NCBI GenBank assembly: GCA_005408345.1 | Contig: SEMN01000133.1 | Location: forward strand, 1,089,264-1,153,263 | Reading direction: 5' to 3' | DNA length: 64,000 nt | Source: Macquaria australasica | Taxonomy: Eukaryota; Chordata; Actinopteri; Centrarchiformes; Percichthyidae | Shown: one piece after another, positions 24,251 through 36,761 of the stretch | Layout of the letters: every line of letters begins with the position of its first letter | Numbering within the stretch: the stretch's first letter is position 1 | Notes under the pieces: generated by a model | What the model saw: only the letters and a program-made list of their open reading frames with translations | Told to the model about the DNA's origin: nothing | Databases searched by the model: none | Translations under genes and position numbers: made by a program

Positions 24251-26471
24251 AGATGTATTATTGTGTTAGGCTGTGTCTCTCTGCGAACCCATACGCGTGC
24301 CTCAATTCCCTATTTACTTGAAATTGGCTTATCAATAATTAAGAGAATGATTGGTGGCATGCTTGAGTATTGGCTGTGGGCAAACATCCAAAGAGCCTGG
24401 CCAGTGAGTTGGGTTGCACCTATCAGAGCTGCCATAGAATAAGGAAGGAGTCATCAGAAGTAGAGGTCATCAAGTTAGCTGCAGTTTGAAGGTAGGTAAA
24501 AATGGACTAATTCAGGGGGAGGACGATTAGACTGACAACACAGTTCTTGCCTCAAGGTGAAAAAAACCAACATGTATTGTATTCTTAAAAGAAGCTCTTG
24601 GAAGACAGATCTGTCTGTTTCATGATGGCTGTTTTCTCCCAGGAGAATTTTAAGATTGTGACTTTCTCTTGAGCTTTGAATGGCTACATGCAGGTAAAAC
24701 TTCCCTTTGTAGATGTCAGTCCTTATCAGCTGTTATTTGTTTAAGCTTTTGCATGACTGTTACTGCCACTATGTTGATGGATTGATGGAATTTGGTTTGC
24801 AGTAGTGAAGCCATGATGTAGCACTCATGGTATGTTAGTATTGCAGTATATTGTAATGTTGTAAAACTGAGTGGCACTTCTTAATTTTATTTTGAAAGAA
24901 AAGTGTACTTTTACAGACATACTGTGTAGTGTTTGTAGCACTGATAAATAAGCCACCCCATCTATAGTGCTTGACACAGATATAATGATTCCAATTGTCT
25001 CTTCAGCATTCACTTAATCACCATAACATCTCATCAAGCCTTCTTCTGCATCGTCTTTATTTTAGAAGTTGCCAACACACTCCGGTTAGACGCTCCATAC
25101 TTTCTCATTTTCTCCCTTGAACTGCCATCTGACATGAATCTCATTAAAGCAAAGGCAGCGCAAGACAGAGGCCGAAATATCAGTGGTGAGCTCTATTATT
25201 ATAATTTTTCAATCACTGTGAAGATTGATATGTTGGTGGAGAAAGCTGTTTCTCTCTTTCCCTCTCCTTTGTTTTCTCCCCTCCAGGTCTGACTGACTCC
25301 TTGGGCCCATGAAGTGGCTGGGTGGCCCCTCATTAAGCACATTCTGGATTACAGCTCCTGGCCAGGGCTATTTCCAACAACATGCTAGTGCATTGTAATG
25401 AGCCTCTCTGTGTGCTGTGCAAACACACTCAATCTCCCACTTTAATCACCGAGGAGGAGATGGGCTTCTCCTCGAGCCCTCAACAGGAGCAGTGAAAGGA
25501 AAGGGGGATTTGCAAGTTCCTCCATCCTCTGATGATATATAATCTCCTTGGGAGATGAGTGTTCTGTCTCAGAGCTCTGATTGACATGTCTAGCATTATG
25601 ATGGAGTGAGTTAGGAGCAAAAGCTGGGGGAAATGCCACAGCCAGAAAAGATGAGGCCGAAATGGTTCACAGGGTGAACAGTGATCCTTCAGCTGTCTAG
25701 TCATTCTGTTGGCCGTGTAGCTGCAGATCATCTGTATGTCAAACAGCTTTGGGAGAGATTCGGGACACCATGTACAGGTTGTATGGTGTGTCATCTTCTG
25801 CACATACCACTTGATTATATTCATGAAATGACATTTATGGCATAGTGTGGAATTTCTCTCTTCAAATTCTACATTAATGATGATTAGTATTAATAAACTA
25901 TCTGTAAAGCACAATAGAGTTAAAAAGTACTTCCCAGACAGAGACACAGACATACAGCAATGAAAAAAGTCTAACTACAATAAATCCTCATAATTCATAA
26001 CGCTTGACTCTTTTGCTTGTATCTTAAATGGAGTGTAAAAATGTTGAATTGAATCCAACTCCACAACCAAACTTGTGTGTAAGCTAATTAAAAAAACAGC
26101 CTGCAGGCAGAGTATCTGCTGTCATGAGACGAGCATTGAGTGCTTTCTGGTACCTGAACAAATTGCTGAACAGCAGCACTCAGCATTCAGTACTAACTGC
26201 CAAGATGAGGCAAATTTTCAGTATACAGGTCAGGTTACAACGCTAAGCACCATCAGCATAGTACAGCGGAGCTGGTAAATATGGTAGATAAATAAATGAG
26301 TGGTATCTTCAGGCATTTCTATACAGAATGGGACTTTTGTTATGTTTTTATTGCTGTTTAGACAGCATTATGGAACCAACTACCTGACTGGTCTTAAAAA
26401 AGAGCAAGAAAAAGACCAGAGAAAAGAAAGAGAAAAGGCCTCCATCACCTCTTTTTTATGGATGTTTTCAA
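24251..26471. other. Intergenic, repeat-poor; no gene supported
   Basis: The longest ORF here (25480-25953 minus, 157 aa) has no domain, no splice context and a residue mix typical of chance translation. The 25040-25700 part is balanced in composition and repeat-free, so it could hold conserved non-coding DNA, but this is untested. Confidence 0.4.
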
Positions 26472-26552
26472 TTTCAGCATTAAAAAAATGCTGAAAATAA
26501 AAAAATAAAGCTGAAATATTGCAGGTATATTTGAAATATTTTCAAATATACC
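26472..26552. other. Two adjacent perfect palindromes
   Basis: First hairpin: TTTCAGCATT (26472-26481) pairs with AATGCTGAAA (26487-26496) around five A. Second: GGTATATTTGAAA (26524-26536) pairs with TTTCAAATATACC (26540-26552) around TAT, a perfect 13-bp stem with a 3-base loop. No gene or transposon accounts for them. Confidence 0.85.
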
Positions 26553-26729
26553 TTGACATTGCAGTAACTGCTTCTGCTGCATTTACTTTAGACAAAGCAT
26601 TCATGTCGTGCTGTCATTTATTGTTACACACTTCCACTCGATCAGAAACCCCCCAAAAATAAGAATAACAAAGGTGAGTGTGATCAAAGTCCCTAATTCA
26701 AGTACAGGTGGGGGCCTGTTTTTCTGTAA

Positions 26730-26738
26730 CCCCCCCCC

Positions 26739-26772
<34 letters not shown>
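26730..26772. repeat. Poly-C plus (CA)n microsatellite
   Basis: About 12 C followed by about 15 CA units. Confidence 0.97.
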
Positions 26773-26773
<1 letters not shown>

Positions 26774-27690
26774 CACCATAGCAGCTGATAAAGACACCAC
26801 ATGGATCAAGTGACATATTAATTTATATAAAAAAATCTTAACAAGTGTATCCAAAAAAGCCAACATTAGTCTCCTATATGAAAGAGGTATTGCTTGGTTT
26901 TAAGAACACTGTATGGCAGTAATTCAGTAATAACATTTTAGGTGAGGGAATATCATTTTGCTTCTGGCCCTAAAATGGCTTTGGGTGTCCCTCATGGGTA
27001 GTTTCCACAAATTAAATTATCTTTCTTTTATACATTATTGACAATACTTTTTAGAAAGGCTACAATAGCTGATTTACTGCAGGAAAAACGTATATTAAAC
27101 AGTTTTCAGGAGGCACGATGGCAGGCTTTGCCATGAGTTACAATGTAAATAGATAGCTCTCATTTTTATGCTATTCTGGATGTCAAAAACACTGACATAA
27201 GATAGGATCTATGGAGAGCTCTCTGCCGCTGGGATTTCACTGTAACAGAAATACTGCTTTGAAATTAATCTACAAAAGAATTTCTTTCTCTTTGGACTCC
27301 TAATGTCTAGAATTTTGACAGTGACTTAATGAGAAACAATGTTATTGTGCTTGACTTGCTTTAATTCAAATGGCCTGTTTGGGCAGACAAGAAGCCGAAA
27401 ACGGTTAACTTTTGAAATGAGCCATTGTGAAAACACCTGCTGTAGGCATTTATCGTGATCGAGGACCTGTTGGTGTCTCTTGGAGACTGAAAAGGGAAAT
27501 TCAGCAGCAATGACTGATGTCTGAATCTACTGTAGTACGTAGAGCTTCCTGCTCTCTCTACTCTGTACTGTAAGCCTGTTCAACAGTTTATCCAAGTGGC
27601 AGAGCCATACAACAACGCCTTGCATGGTCATTTTTCATCACACTGATATATCTGTGGTGATGCGCGATGATGTCCCCATAACTCTGGCCT
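26773..27690. other. Intergenic, no gene seen
   Basis: No exon or element border recognised. Confidence 0.45.
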
Positions 27691-27762
27691 TACTGGTGCC
27701 CTGAGATAACTTTGTTATGATACGGCGCTATATAAATAAAACTGAATTGAATTGAACTGGCA
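27691..27762 (+). repeat. LINE 3'-end fragment with ATTGA tail
   Basis: The words 'ccctgagataactttgttat' and 'cggcgctatataaataaaac' followed by 'tgaattgaattgaact' match the 3' end and short tandem tail of L2-type fish LINEs as I remember them. A similar bare tail (TTGAATTGAATTGAA) lies at about 34867-34891. Confidence 0.7.
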
Positions 27763-29572
27763 CAATTTTTGGTGGAATAATTCATGGTACCATAAACATG
27801 TGGCTGGTGGATATAGAGGATAAAGAATTATGGTAGTTTTATTAAAACCGTAAATCCAACTATTCGCCCATGGTTGAAAAGTAGGGAGGAAAAAGTGAGA
27901 AAGAGAAGCTAACGTGCTCATGTCCATTGCCAGTTTGCTCTTCAGTTGACGGCAGTGTTTGAGTTCATTTACAGCTTGTTATGATACGGCTCAGGGGTGT
28001 GGGTTTTGTGTGTTGAGAGGAGGCCAATATAATCTGTCTTTCAAACAGGGAATGACATGGGGAGGGGAGTGGAGGAGAGCAAGCAGAGGCAGGTATGCAG
28101 CCTGCCTAACTGGTGGCTGTATTACATTCCACACAGGCAGCACTGGTGATGGATTGACGCCAGCTGGAGAGAGGCAGTCCTGAATCAATTAAGGTGAGTT
28201 CATGAAATTGAACAGAGTTAAAACCTGGGGGGCTGTCTTTTTTTATGGGTAATTTGATCAAACCTGTGTTCACTTTCAAACCCCAAAACCTAATGGGCAA
28301 TAATGGATTGCAATTGCATTACTTTGTGGTGACACAAAAATATGCATTCCAAAGGTTACTATTCCAACTCATTATGAATTTCTAGTCCATTATTGAAAGT
28401 CACTGGACCCTGAACAGACCCTGGTGATGATAATGAATCATTAAATATGGGAGTAGTGTTAAACATAGTAAGAAAGTACAGGGATGTAGCAGTCTGCTGT
28501 TATTCTCACTACTCTGTTCCACTCCCTTCCGTTCCCTTTGCCCTCTGATCAGAAGATAACATTTTGATTGACATTTACGAAGGTCATTGGTTAATTATCA
28601 GTAACTCTTCACCTTTAATTACGCATCAGTGATATTATGTACATGCTTATTTGCTCAAGACCCCAATCGGTTCGACAACATTTCTTATGCAAATTGGGCA
28701 ACAATTATCTTCCCCATCAATGATGGAGGAGGCAGGACTTGTTTGTTCCTAACGACATTGTTTGCGATATTGAGCGTGTCATTAAGTCCTTCCCTGCAAG
28801 GATGCTGTCAGGGTGAACACCCTGTCATCACCTCTGTACCCTCCTGGCCTATACAGAGCGCTCAACAGAACAAAGCCGCTGCAAACTCAACCTTAGCCAC
28901 TTCAACAAACAGAGGGCGGCACATATTTAATGCATGCACGTGAACTGCACATGCGCACGTGCACACACATCCACTTGGATGCTGCTATCAAGTACATACT
29001 ATATCAGTTCACTCAGTCAAAAGACATATCACTCTGGACGTGGTAATACCTGGATAATGAGGCTATATAACAGGAAAGGGGTATGAAAGGCAGTTTCTAA
29101 ATGAAACTGATTACCTACCAAATGCAAAGAATAAAATGAACAACATTGAGAAATGATTGTGGTTTTCTCCAGACACATTTGCAAAGAGCTGTGCTTGAAA
29201 TTTAAGGTTTATTTCATCGTAACTTAATGAAAGAAATCATAATACAAAATCCATTGTAGGGCTAATTAGTTCTATAAAAATACTTTCTGTCTGCACTGTA
29301 ATTCCAGGTGATATAGTTTGATATTATGTGACTCATTACTGAGTTGCTTTTTGGCTGTAAGTATAGAAGAAGTTCATTTTAATTTGAATGGTACCATGAA
29401 AGCTTCAAAAAGATTTGTGTGGTTTGACAGAATTGAGGCTGCTGCACCATTCCTCATTGACATTCCTTTTTCATATACGCATACCTGCATCACAGCCATT
29501 ATGTCTTATGGAAAATAAAAATTGCATTATGTTCGGTTAGCAGTGGCGGCGATAGATTCTATTGTCGTCATC
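27763..29572. other. Intergenic, no gene seen
   Basis: Includes an alternating purine/pyrimidine run near 28930-28968 (ACGTGAACTGCACATGCGCA and following). No exon recognised. Confidence 0.45.

Positions 29573-29602
<30 letters not shown>
29573..29602. repeat. (ATA)10 microsatellite
   Basis: Ten perfect AAT/ATA trinucleotides. Confidence 0.96.
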
Positions 29603-29603
<1 letters not shown>

Positions 29604-31736
29604 ATAGTCTGTCTCCCACAGGCTGTATGTGGATGTGGATGGCTAATTATAAATGCCAGTGTAGAAGCCCACAGAGCTTGCCAGGTTTATGAGAGTTCAC
29701 TGAGCTCTCAGCAGAGCCAGAGCGACTCACATTCTGCTCTGAATATAAAATGTTAATTCGTGCTGCAGGGAATCCAGAAATGGTGAGAGAGCAGTAGTAT
29801 TACAATCATCTCTCTCCCTCTCTCTCTTTCTTCATCTCCCTGTCTCTCTCCAAACCATATAACTGACTGCATGCACTCCTATCATGGTAGTTTGTTCATT
29901 CTCCCTGTCTGATACATTTCCTGGTTACTTGCAGGCTGCCACTGACCCGATCCAATCCCCCTCTCTCTGACCGCTGGCCGGGCTGATGAACCAAAACCCC
30001 TCGAGCCCTCACAGTTGACATCCACAGAAATCCATACGATTTACTGAACATATCCATATACTACACCAGCAAATGGCCCAACATCTTGGCAGAGGAGAGA
30101 GGCCTAGCGATTCAGGCAGTGGTTGTCAAAAGTCATTAAAATGCAATGGGAAACATATCCTAATTGGGAATAAAAGAAAAAAAAGGAATACTGATATGGA
30201 CTTTTGTAAGGCTTGTTATCACCACAGCGTAGTGTGTATCTACTGCTTGGAGCTTTGCCACAAGCCAATGAGACATTTTACTCATTAGTGGTGTAAGTGG
30301 TACAGTATGTTTCTATTTGGCAAGTCAAATAGTGCAGAGGTATAATATGCTTTGGGCAAAATTAGCATTTTTTTTTCCACTTCACAAAGCACTAAATTGG
30401 TCAACTGTAAGTGTGAAACAACACGTTTAATGTGATCATGCCCATATTCCTATACTATGCAATCAAATTTGTGTTACAGGAAAATGTGTTTTGGTAAACA
30501 CTGTCATCATACCAAGTTGAAGTCATTACTTGTGAAGTGGGACTACAAAAAGAAAACTCTTCCCGCGCCCTCTCACATACACACTCATACATACTATATG
30601 TGACATGTGAGTGTAAAGGATTCAACTCAATCCCTCTGGAAAATTGCAAACCTCTAAACGTCAGTGAAAGTGAATTTCATGGTTAACTGTCTGCCAATCT
30701 CACACCTCTTCCTCCTTCACGCAGCTTTCAAGAGTGATTGATAGGATTCAAGTCATCCATCCTGGGTCTATGTGTCCTTTTTTGTGAGTTACATCAATCT
30801 TTGTTGCAATTACCGACGTACAGGGCAAGGTCATGTGAATTTAATCAGACATGCATGTACGGAAAACACCAAAACTATACTTTTATGTCATAGATGAACC
30901 TGTGCCTGTTACAGACTATAATGAGAACAATTATTACAAGTGGTGCTGGTAAATGCATGTGCGTTTTCATGAATACCCCTTTTTTCCTGTGTGTGCATAA
31001 ATGTAATGTCCCACATGTGTGCATTTGTCTAAATGCTCATGCCTGCACTATTGGGGTGGTAGGGAATACAATTACATGGTGTTTCTGGACATACATAGCC
31101 TTTGGTTTTCAGGATGACATCCGTTCTTAGTTTATATCATTATGGCAGGTAGGAAGAGTTCAATATGAACACTATCCATAATGCCCAACAGAGCTGCACT
31201 AACTGTGGAAGTGACAAAGTGTTGAGTCTGCAGTCCTCTGACAATGGTAATCAGCCCTCTGCTACTGTGCAGGGCTAGTAAATTGTGAGGGAGTGGATGT
31301 GTGGCCTGTGTGTGTTTGTGTGTGGAGGAGAGGGTGTTGTTGAAATGCACACAGGTACCTTTTTCTAACAGTTTAACATGCATCATTAGAGTGGTATTGA
31401 ACAAAAATGAATCAATACTTTTGCATGTCCAATCTTAGAGCCATCTAGTATCTACTGAACATCCCCACTGATGTACCCATAAGACATTTCTTATAAAGGT
31501 ACTCCACTCCCAAGCATTTATAAATGATGTACAATTATAGAGGGAGATTATACTAACTTTAATTTAATAAGCCACTGATACATAAAAAAGGGGAAACAAT
31601 AATGATTATTGATGTACCTGTATTTACAGAGGCAAAAAACATATTACACTTATTGCCATTTTCCTTCTTACATGTAACTGTTTTTTAATCATTCCTACTC
31701 AGTATCATTGTGATAGCTGCATTCTGTGTTACGAAC
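29603..31736. other. Intergenic, no gene seen
   Basis: CT-rich tract at about 29809-29848. Short ORFs (30073-30288, 30894-31130, 31132-31404 minus) show no domains. Confidence 0.45.
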
Positions 31737-32263
31737 TGTGGCATGGGAAGCAGGACTCAAATGCACGACTCAACTCAGACGTTTCAATACTTAAACTCTT
31801 TACTGCAAAAAACAAGAACAACAAAAAGACGTTCTCAATATAAAGCAAAGTACAACAAAAACTGCTCACAAGGAGGAAGTACAACAAAAAATCACTCTTG
31901 CAGAGGAAACACTAACAAAGTACAAACTCAAAAACGCTCCAGAAAGGAGGAAAACCGAAGTACAAAGAAAAACACAAAAACCTGACAGTAACTTGAGGCA
32001 TGGCGTACGCTGGCTCGCTTGGACCGACTGACACGCAAACTGAACAAGACGAACTGCCACAGGACAAGGGGAGACGAGGACTATATATACAAAAGGTGAG
32101 GGAGCACAGGTGAAACCAATCCGGGGCGGGGCAGACAATCAACACGGCGGGAAAACACACAAAGGGAGGAAGTCAGGTACAGACACAAAAGGAACCTACA
32201 CAATAAAACAGGAAGTGCCAAACAAGACTATGTGAATAACTTGACGTACAAATAAACATGACA
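31737..32263 (-). mobile_element. Solo LTR (Ty3/gypsy-like), minus orientation
   Basis: A 527-bp block reading TGTCATG... to ...CGTAACA on the minus strand. It has a TATATATA promoter core at about 32082-32090, AATAAAACAGGAAGTGCC near the U3 end, and 'caggactcaaatgcacgac' near U5. No internal genes are next to it. No matching 5-bp duplication is evident at its edges (TTCTG against CACTT), so one flank may have been rearranged. Minus ORFs 31866-32160 are by-products. Confidence 0.78.
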
Positions 32264-32599
32264 CACTTAACAAACTTCTCAGCAGATCTGCCGCGACACC
32301 ACATTCTGATGCCCATGGCACAATTCTGCCCAGTCAAACACTATTAGCTTCTTGTGTTAGAGCAAGTAAGTGACAGAAAAATATACAAACATAATTGCAT
32401 GTCGTGTTACAACACACAAGCACCCATCAGTGGTCACGTCTTTAAAGGGTTATGAGAAGCAAGAAAGATTTAAGGCTACTCTCAAGCAGCTGTAGTAATT
32501 ATGACTGGAGCAAACAAGGAAGTCAGTTGACGTTATTATAGAGCAACATAGCCTGCTGGGAGGAGGCGGAATGGATGGATCAACAAAACATGGGAACAG
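32264..32599. other. Intergenic, no gene seen
   Basis: Short non-coding spacer between the solo LTR and the next repeat; nothing recognised. Confidence 0.45.
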
Positions 32600-32860
32600 T
32601 GACTGTGAGTTGGACCTTAACCTTAACTATGTGGTTATTACTGTAACCATGACGACGAAGCACCCCGAACCTCAATAAAGTAGTCATTTCAGTCCAAACC
32701 ACAATGCTTCCCTGACTTTTTCAAAGTACTTATTTTAACCCAAACCATGATCTTTCCCGACATCTACCAAATCTTAACCATTGCATTGTCATGTTATAAA
32801 ATTGATTTATTTTTCAACAGTGATTTGTAACCGTTTTGGAAGGCATCTGTGCCGTCAAAT
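32600..32860 (-). repeat. Degraded repeat of the 'ggttaggttaaggcacaaaa' family
   Basis: Reverse complement contains 'gaaagatcatggtttgggtt' and 'aaaataagtacttt', matching the blocks at about 43390-43480 and 46205-46260. Internal near-repeats are visible (two 'ccaaaccacaatg/ccaaaccatgat' units about 60 bp apart). Confidence 0.6.
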
Positions 32861-35800
32861 CAGAAAGGGCTTGTTCTAGAGAGCTTGTTGCTTTGAGTAA
32901 CATGATTATTTTAAGCGTGATGTGCCTGAGGCAGGGCTCACCACCAATGTGCCATCTGGGTTTAGGTTATTAACCTTAGTAAGTAGTGGGGATCATAAAC
33001 TGTTGGCCTGAAACACTGTCAGGGAAGTGGGTAAGTATCCTAAATTTCTTGTATGACCACAGGGCAGTAATACAATAAGTGATCATCCCATTGGCACTCT
33101 TCTCATCTGCTCAAGGTCTCTGTATAGCCAATTCTCCTTCCCTTGCATCTGTGTTTTTTGCTGTACTCATCTTCTACAATCTTCTCCATCTCATGTTGCT
33201 TTAATCCCCTTTACCTTTTGCTATATTCCATCTGCTTTCTTGCTCTCCTCTCTCCCTCCATCCCTCTTTCTCTGTTACTCTCTCTCTCTAACTCCCTTTG
33301 TCCTCTGTTGTCAACCTTCCCCTGGGACAGTGTTGTCACTTCTCTTTAGTCTGGCTACTCACTGAGGCTGCGCAGATGTAATAGTTTTAGATTCCAGCTA
33401 AACCTTCGGCTAACTGCGTTCAGAGAAAGGAGGGGTGAGAACGAGAGGAACAAGGGGAGGTGTGTGTTTGAAGGCTGCAGTAACCCACACAGGCAATTAA
33501 TGACTTTGAGGACAAACCTCTGTCTTCTGCCTTTGACCCTGGGTTATGCATTTTCTTCCTCATCACCCCTTTTCAACTCATTTTACTCCTCTTGTTTTGT
33601 ATTTTAAGCAGTTCCCACAGGGACATGGATGCTTTTGTGGAGTATTTCTTTTTTCCCTTTATCTTTTTTTTTCTTGTCTTATCAAAGAAATGCATTAAGG
33701 GCACAATGGTATTCCTGCCCTCTCCCTCTCTTCTCCTTTCACACAATATTTCCTGTGACAGCGTGGGCCCCCTTACAATGTTGCTTTTGGACATGGTGAC
33801 TGATGAAACAGCCAAGTCTGAATCACTGGCTTTGGGCTTCAGGCTGTGGGTGGTGAGCTGTAGAAGGTTACCATGTCAGAGGCATTACAATACAAAAAAA
33901 CCTTCCTCTTAATATGAGTCTCCATGACGGTTGTGCCTCTCACATGGCACTGCAAATCCATCAGCAACCATATTTAATGAGCTTTTGATTTAAAATGACT
34001 GAATTTCCCGGAGCAGTATTTCTCCACAGAATATTGTTTGGGGGAATCAGGGTGATTTGTACACTGATCGGGTTGTCTGTTTAACTGTGCACCACTGAAT
34101 TATATCCTGCAGATTTAGTCACTGAAGCATTAATGTTTGACCTGCACAGATGGCATAGGATGATATAATGAAATAGATTTAGAGTCCCCATTTATTATTC
34201 CCATGACAAACTTTTTCCCAAAAAATGGCATTAAAACATAACATAATGTTGCAAACTACATATGTAAAAAGATTGCTGCTTTGTTTGCCCCTGCAGTGAA
34301 ACTGAAGGCAGCACTTCTGAAACAACTCTCAAGTTGTCCAGCTGCCTGAAGAGCACAGTACTTCTACTGATCCTGCTGTTACCAGCTCATGTACTCCAGC
34401 ACTACATAACCTGCTTTCTGGCCTTTTATGGTACTGTAGGTCAGTACTTATAAGCTTTATGGCATCATCTTCAGCTGTCCACAGAATGACAAATGCATAT
34501 GTGTTTGTAGGTATGTTTATTGGCTGTATGATATTTAGATTTGAAAAGGTTTTGAAATGTTTGCTTACGGAGTTATTCATTTTTGCCAACCACTAATGCC
34601 AAGTTCATACTATTTTGAAGTACAGAAGAATGTCAAAATATTCAGAAACCCTTTCCTACTGTGTAGACTTTTTTACAAGTTTCAAAGCAAACAGAAAAAG
34701 TATATCAAAACATTATCAAGTGTGACGTAAATTCAGTGCAACAAAAAAAGATTGTACAAATTATCTATAACACTGTAATCATATCCATTCGGCATCTTTG
34801 TGTCACACATAATCATAATGTAGATAAGATAAGAGTCTCTGGGCCACTTAATGAATGCTGTTAGAATTACATGACATTGAATTGAATTGAATGCCTTAAA
34901 TTTGAAGCATCCAGTGTTTTCATCAGGGTCAAACCTAACTCTTTTTTTCCCATAGATCCTTGGTTTATTTTTCTCTTGTCCCCGCATTGTTGGAAGACAT
35001 GTTCTTTATAAAACAGGAGTATATTTTAATAAACTGATTGGTCTTTCTAAACAATGTCCATCATCCATTTATTGGTTTGCCAAATGCATAGGGATTTGAG
35101 ACTGGACATGTTGCATGAAACAGAAGACAAATATAAGTTAGCTGTTCACGTAAACCATTTGACAGATTATTAGGCATTTGGCTTGAGCTGATACAGTCAA
35201 ACTCCTGAGGCAAAATTATTTTAATACCTGGTTGAGGTTTGCAAGAGGCATTTTCACATTGCATCCACTCTGTGGTGCATGTCATTCATTAAACCCAGCA
35301 AAGCTGTACTGAAAAGTCAGCCAATTTTACCCTGCAGATGTAAAAATAGGAAGAAGGGAGGTGATTTTTTTTTATTTCAGACAAGACGGAATCTTTGCTT
35401 TATAATCCCCTGTGCTCCTGGAAAGGTTTGAGACCTTGCTAAGCCTGTAATCTCTGCCTCCCACAACTTCACAAAAGTCAATATGAAAGACCAATTACCA
35501 GTATAAATACTGCACATTTCCTGTCTTGGAGATACTATAAATAAAAAACTGGTAAGTGTGTATGTGAATGGGAAGGAAATGGGGAACTCCAAGAATTTAG
35601 AAGAATCTGTCAACTCAGATGTCCAAACATTTCTGTACTATGTGTAGGCCTAGGTATTAAGCTCATAAGTTATGCTTTGTTTGTGTTACGTATTCACTCA
35701 CCAGCATGGTCTTCTTTTTAAATATGTTAGAAACTGTCTTAACAGCTGCATCAATCCTCATCCTTCCTGAACTTCTCGAAATCAGATCCGATCATCTCCC

Positions 35801-36179
35801 CATGAACCTCTTACAGTCCGTCATTTTTATCTGCCTGTATTTCCTTTGTCTCTGTGGGCACCCTGACCCTGTCTGTTTAATTAAGTAACGTTAGCCTCAG
35901 AACCCGACTGGGCGCCTTCATTAAACTCTTTCCATTATGCAATTCCTACATCACTTACTACAAGATCTCCTTCAGCACTAGGCTAGCTGGTTGCTCTCTA
36001 CAAGAGTTCTGTGCAGAGGAGGGGAGGACCCCCAGAGGTAAAATCAAATCAATACCTTCAGGCAAGAGCTAACAAGGTCTATCTAGTGTTGTGCTCTGCT
36101 TCTAAGTAATGGCAGGGGACAAACGTGCAGGCTCTCACAGTTAGCCTATCACATGTCTAATGGAGTAGTTTTCTCTCTC

Positions 36180-36182
<3 letters not shown>
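32861..36182. other. Intergenic, no gene seen
   Basis: CT-rich tract at about 33240-33290; an ATTGAATTGA tail remnant at 34867-34891. ORFs at 33573-33815 and 33592-33912 overlap on opposite strands and show no domain. Confidence 0.45.
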
Positions 36183-36231
<49 letters not shown>

Positions 36232-36240
36232 CGCGTGTGT
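36183..36240. repeat. (TG)n with GCGCG interruptions
   Basis: About 18 TG units followed by GCGCGCG and GCGCG interruptions; an alternating purine-pyrimidine tract of nearly 60 bp with Z-DNA potential. Confidence 0.97.
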
Positions 36241-36485
36241 ATTGGAGTGTGACGTGATGACTTGATCTGCTTCAGACTTCCCAAAGATAAAGAGCCCACC
36301 AATATAGCTATTCACCATAAAGTTTGACTATCAAAGGCAATTAAAATAGATTGAAATGCCCTTGGGTGATAGTGATGTAACCCGCAAGTATTGCCTATTT
36401 TGTAAAAATGTTTACAGTTTTTTTCATCAAGCAACTTCCCTTTCAGCAACTAACCTTCACTTGTGCAGCCCCTGCAACCTATTCT

Positions 36486-36761
36486 ATCTGACAGGTTCTA
36501 AATTCTGTGTTAAAATTAATAGACGTGTTTCACAAAATAAACATCATATTATACGTATTGCAAGAATATGAAACCTTGCTTCATTTGTATATGGCTGCAA
36601 GGGGTGTTTAAGCTGTTGAAAGACAAAACAAACTCTTTACAGAAGGTTGTGGTGTTTTTGTCTCTGCTGTGTACCAATAAGAGACATCCTTGTCTAGGAA
36701 GACAAGAATAAACCAACAAAAAAAAAGAGGGAAAGAAAGATGAGTTTCCACATGGTCAAAT
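36486..36761 (+). repeat. Local duplicate, copy 1 (empty LTR site)
   Basis: Matches 38560-38807 plus 40693-40800 with few substitutions in aligned blocks. Across the point where copy 2 carries the LTR element, this copy reads straight through as GCTGTGTACCAATAAGAGAC. Relative to copy 2 it lacks about 65 bp after 'attgcaaga' and about 26 bp after 'taagagaca'. Confidence 0.9.

Noticed and set aside
25480..25953. 157-codon minus-strand ORF
   Set aside because: No domain, no conserved motif, no splice or promoter context; length is within chance for 64 kb.
36230..36265. miR-122-like word (TGGAGTGTGAC) after the TG array
   Set aside because: Match covers only the first 11 bases and no flanking hairpin is seen.
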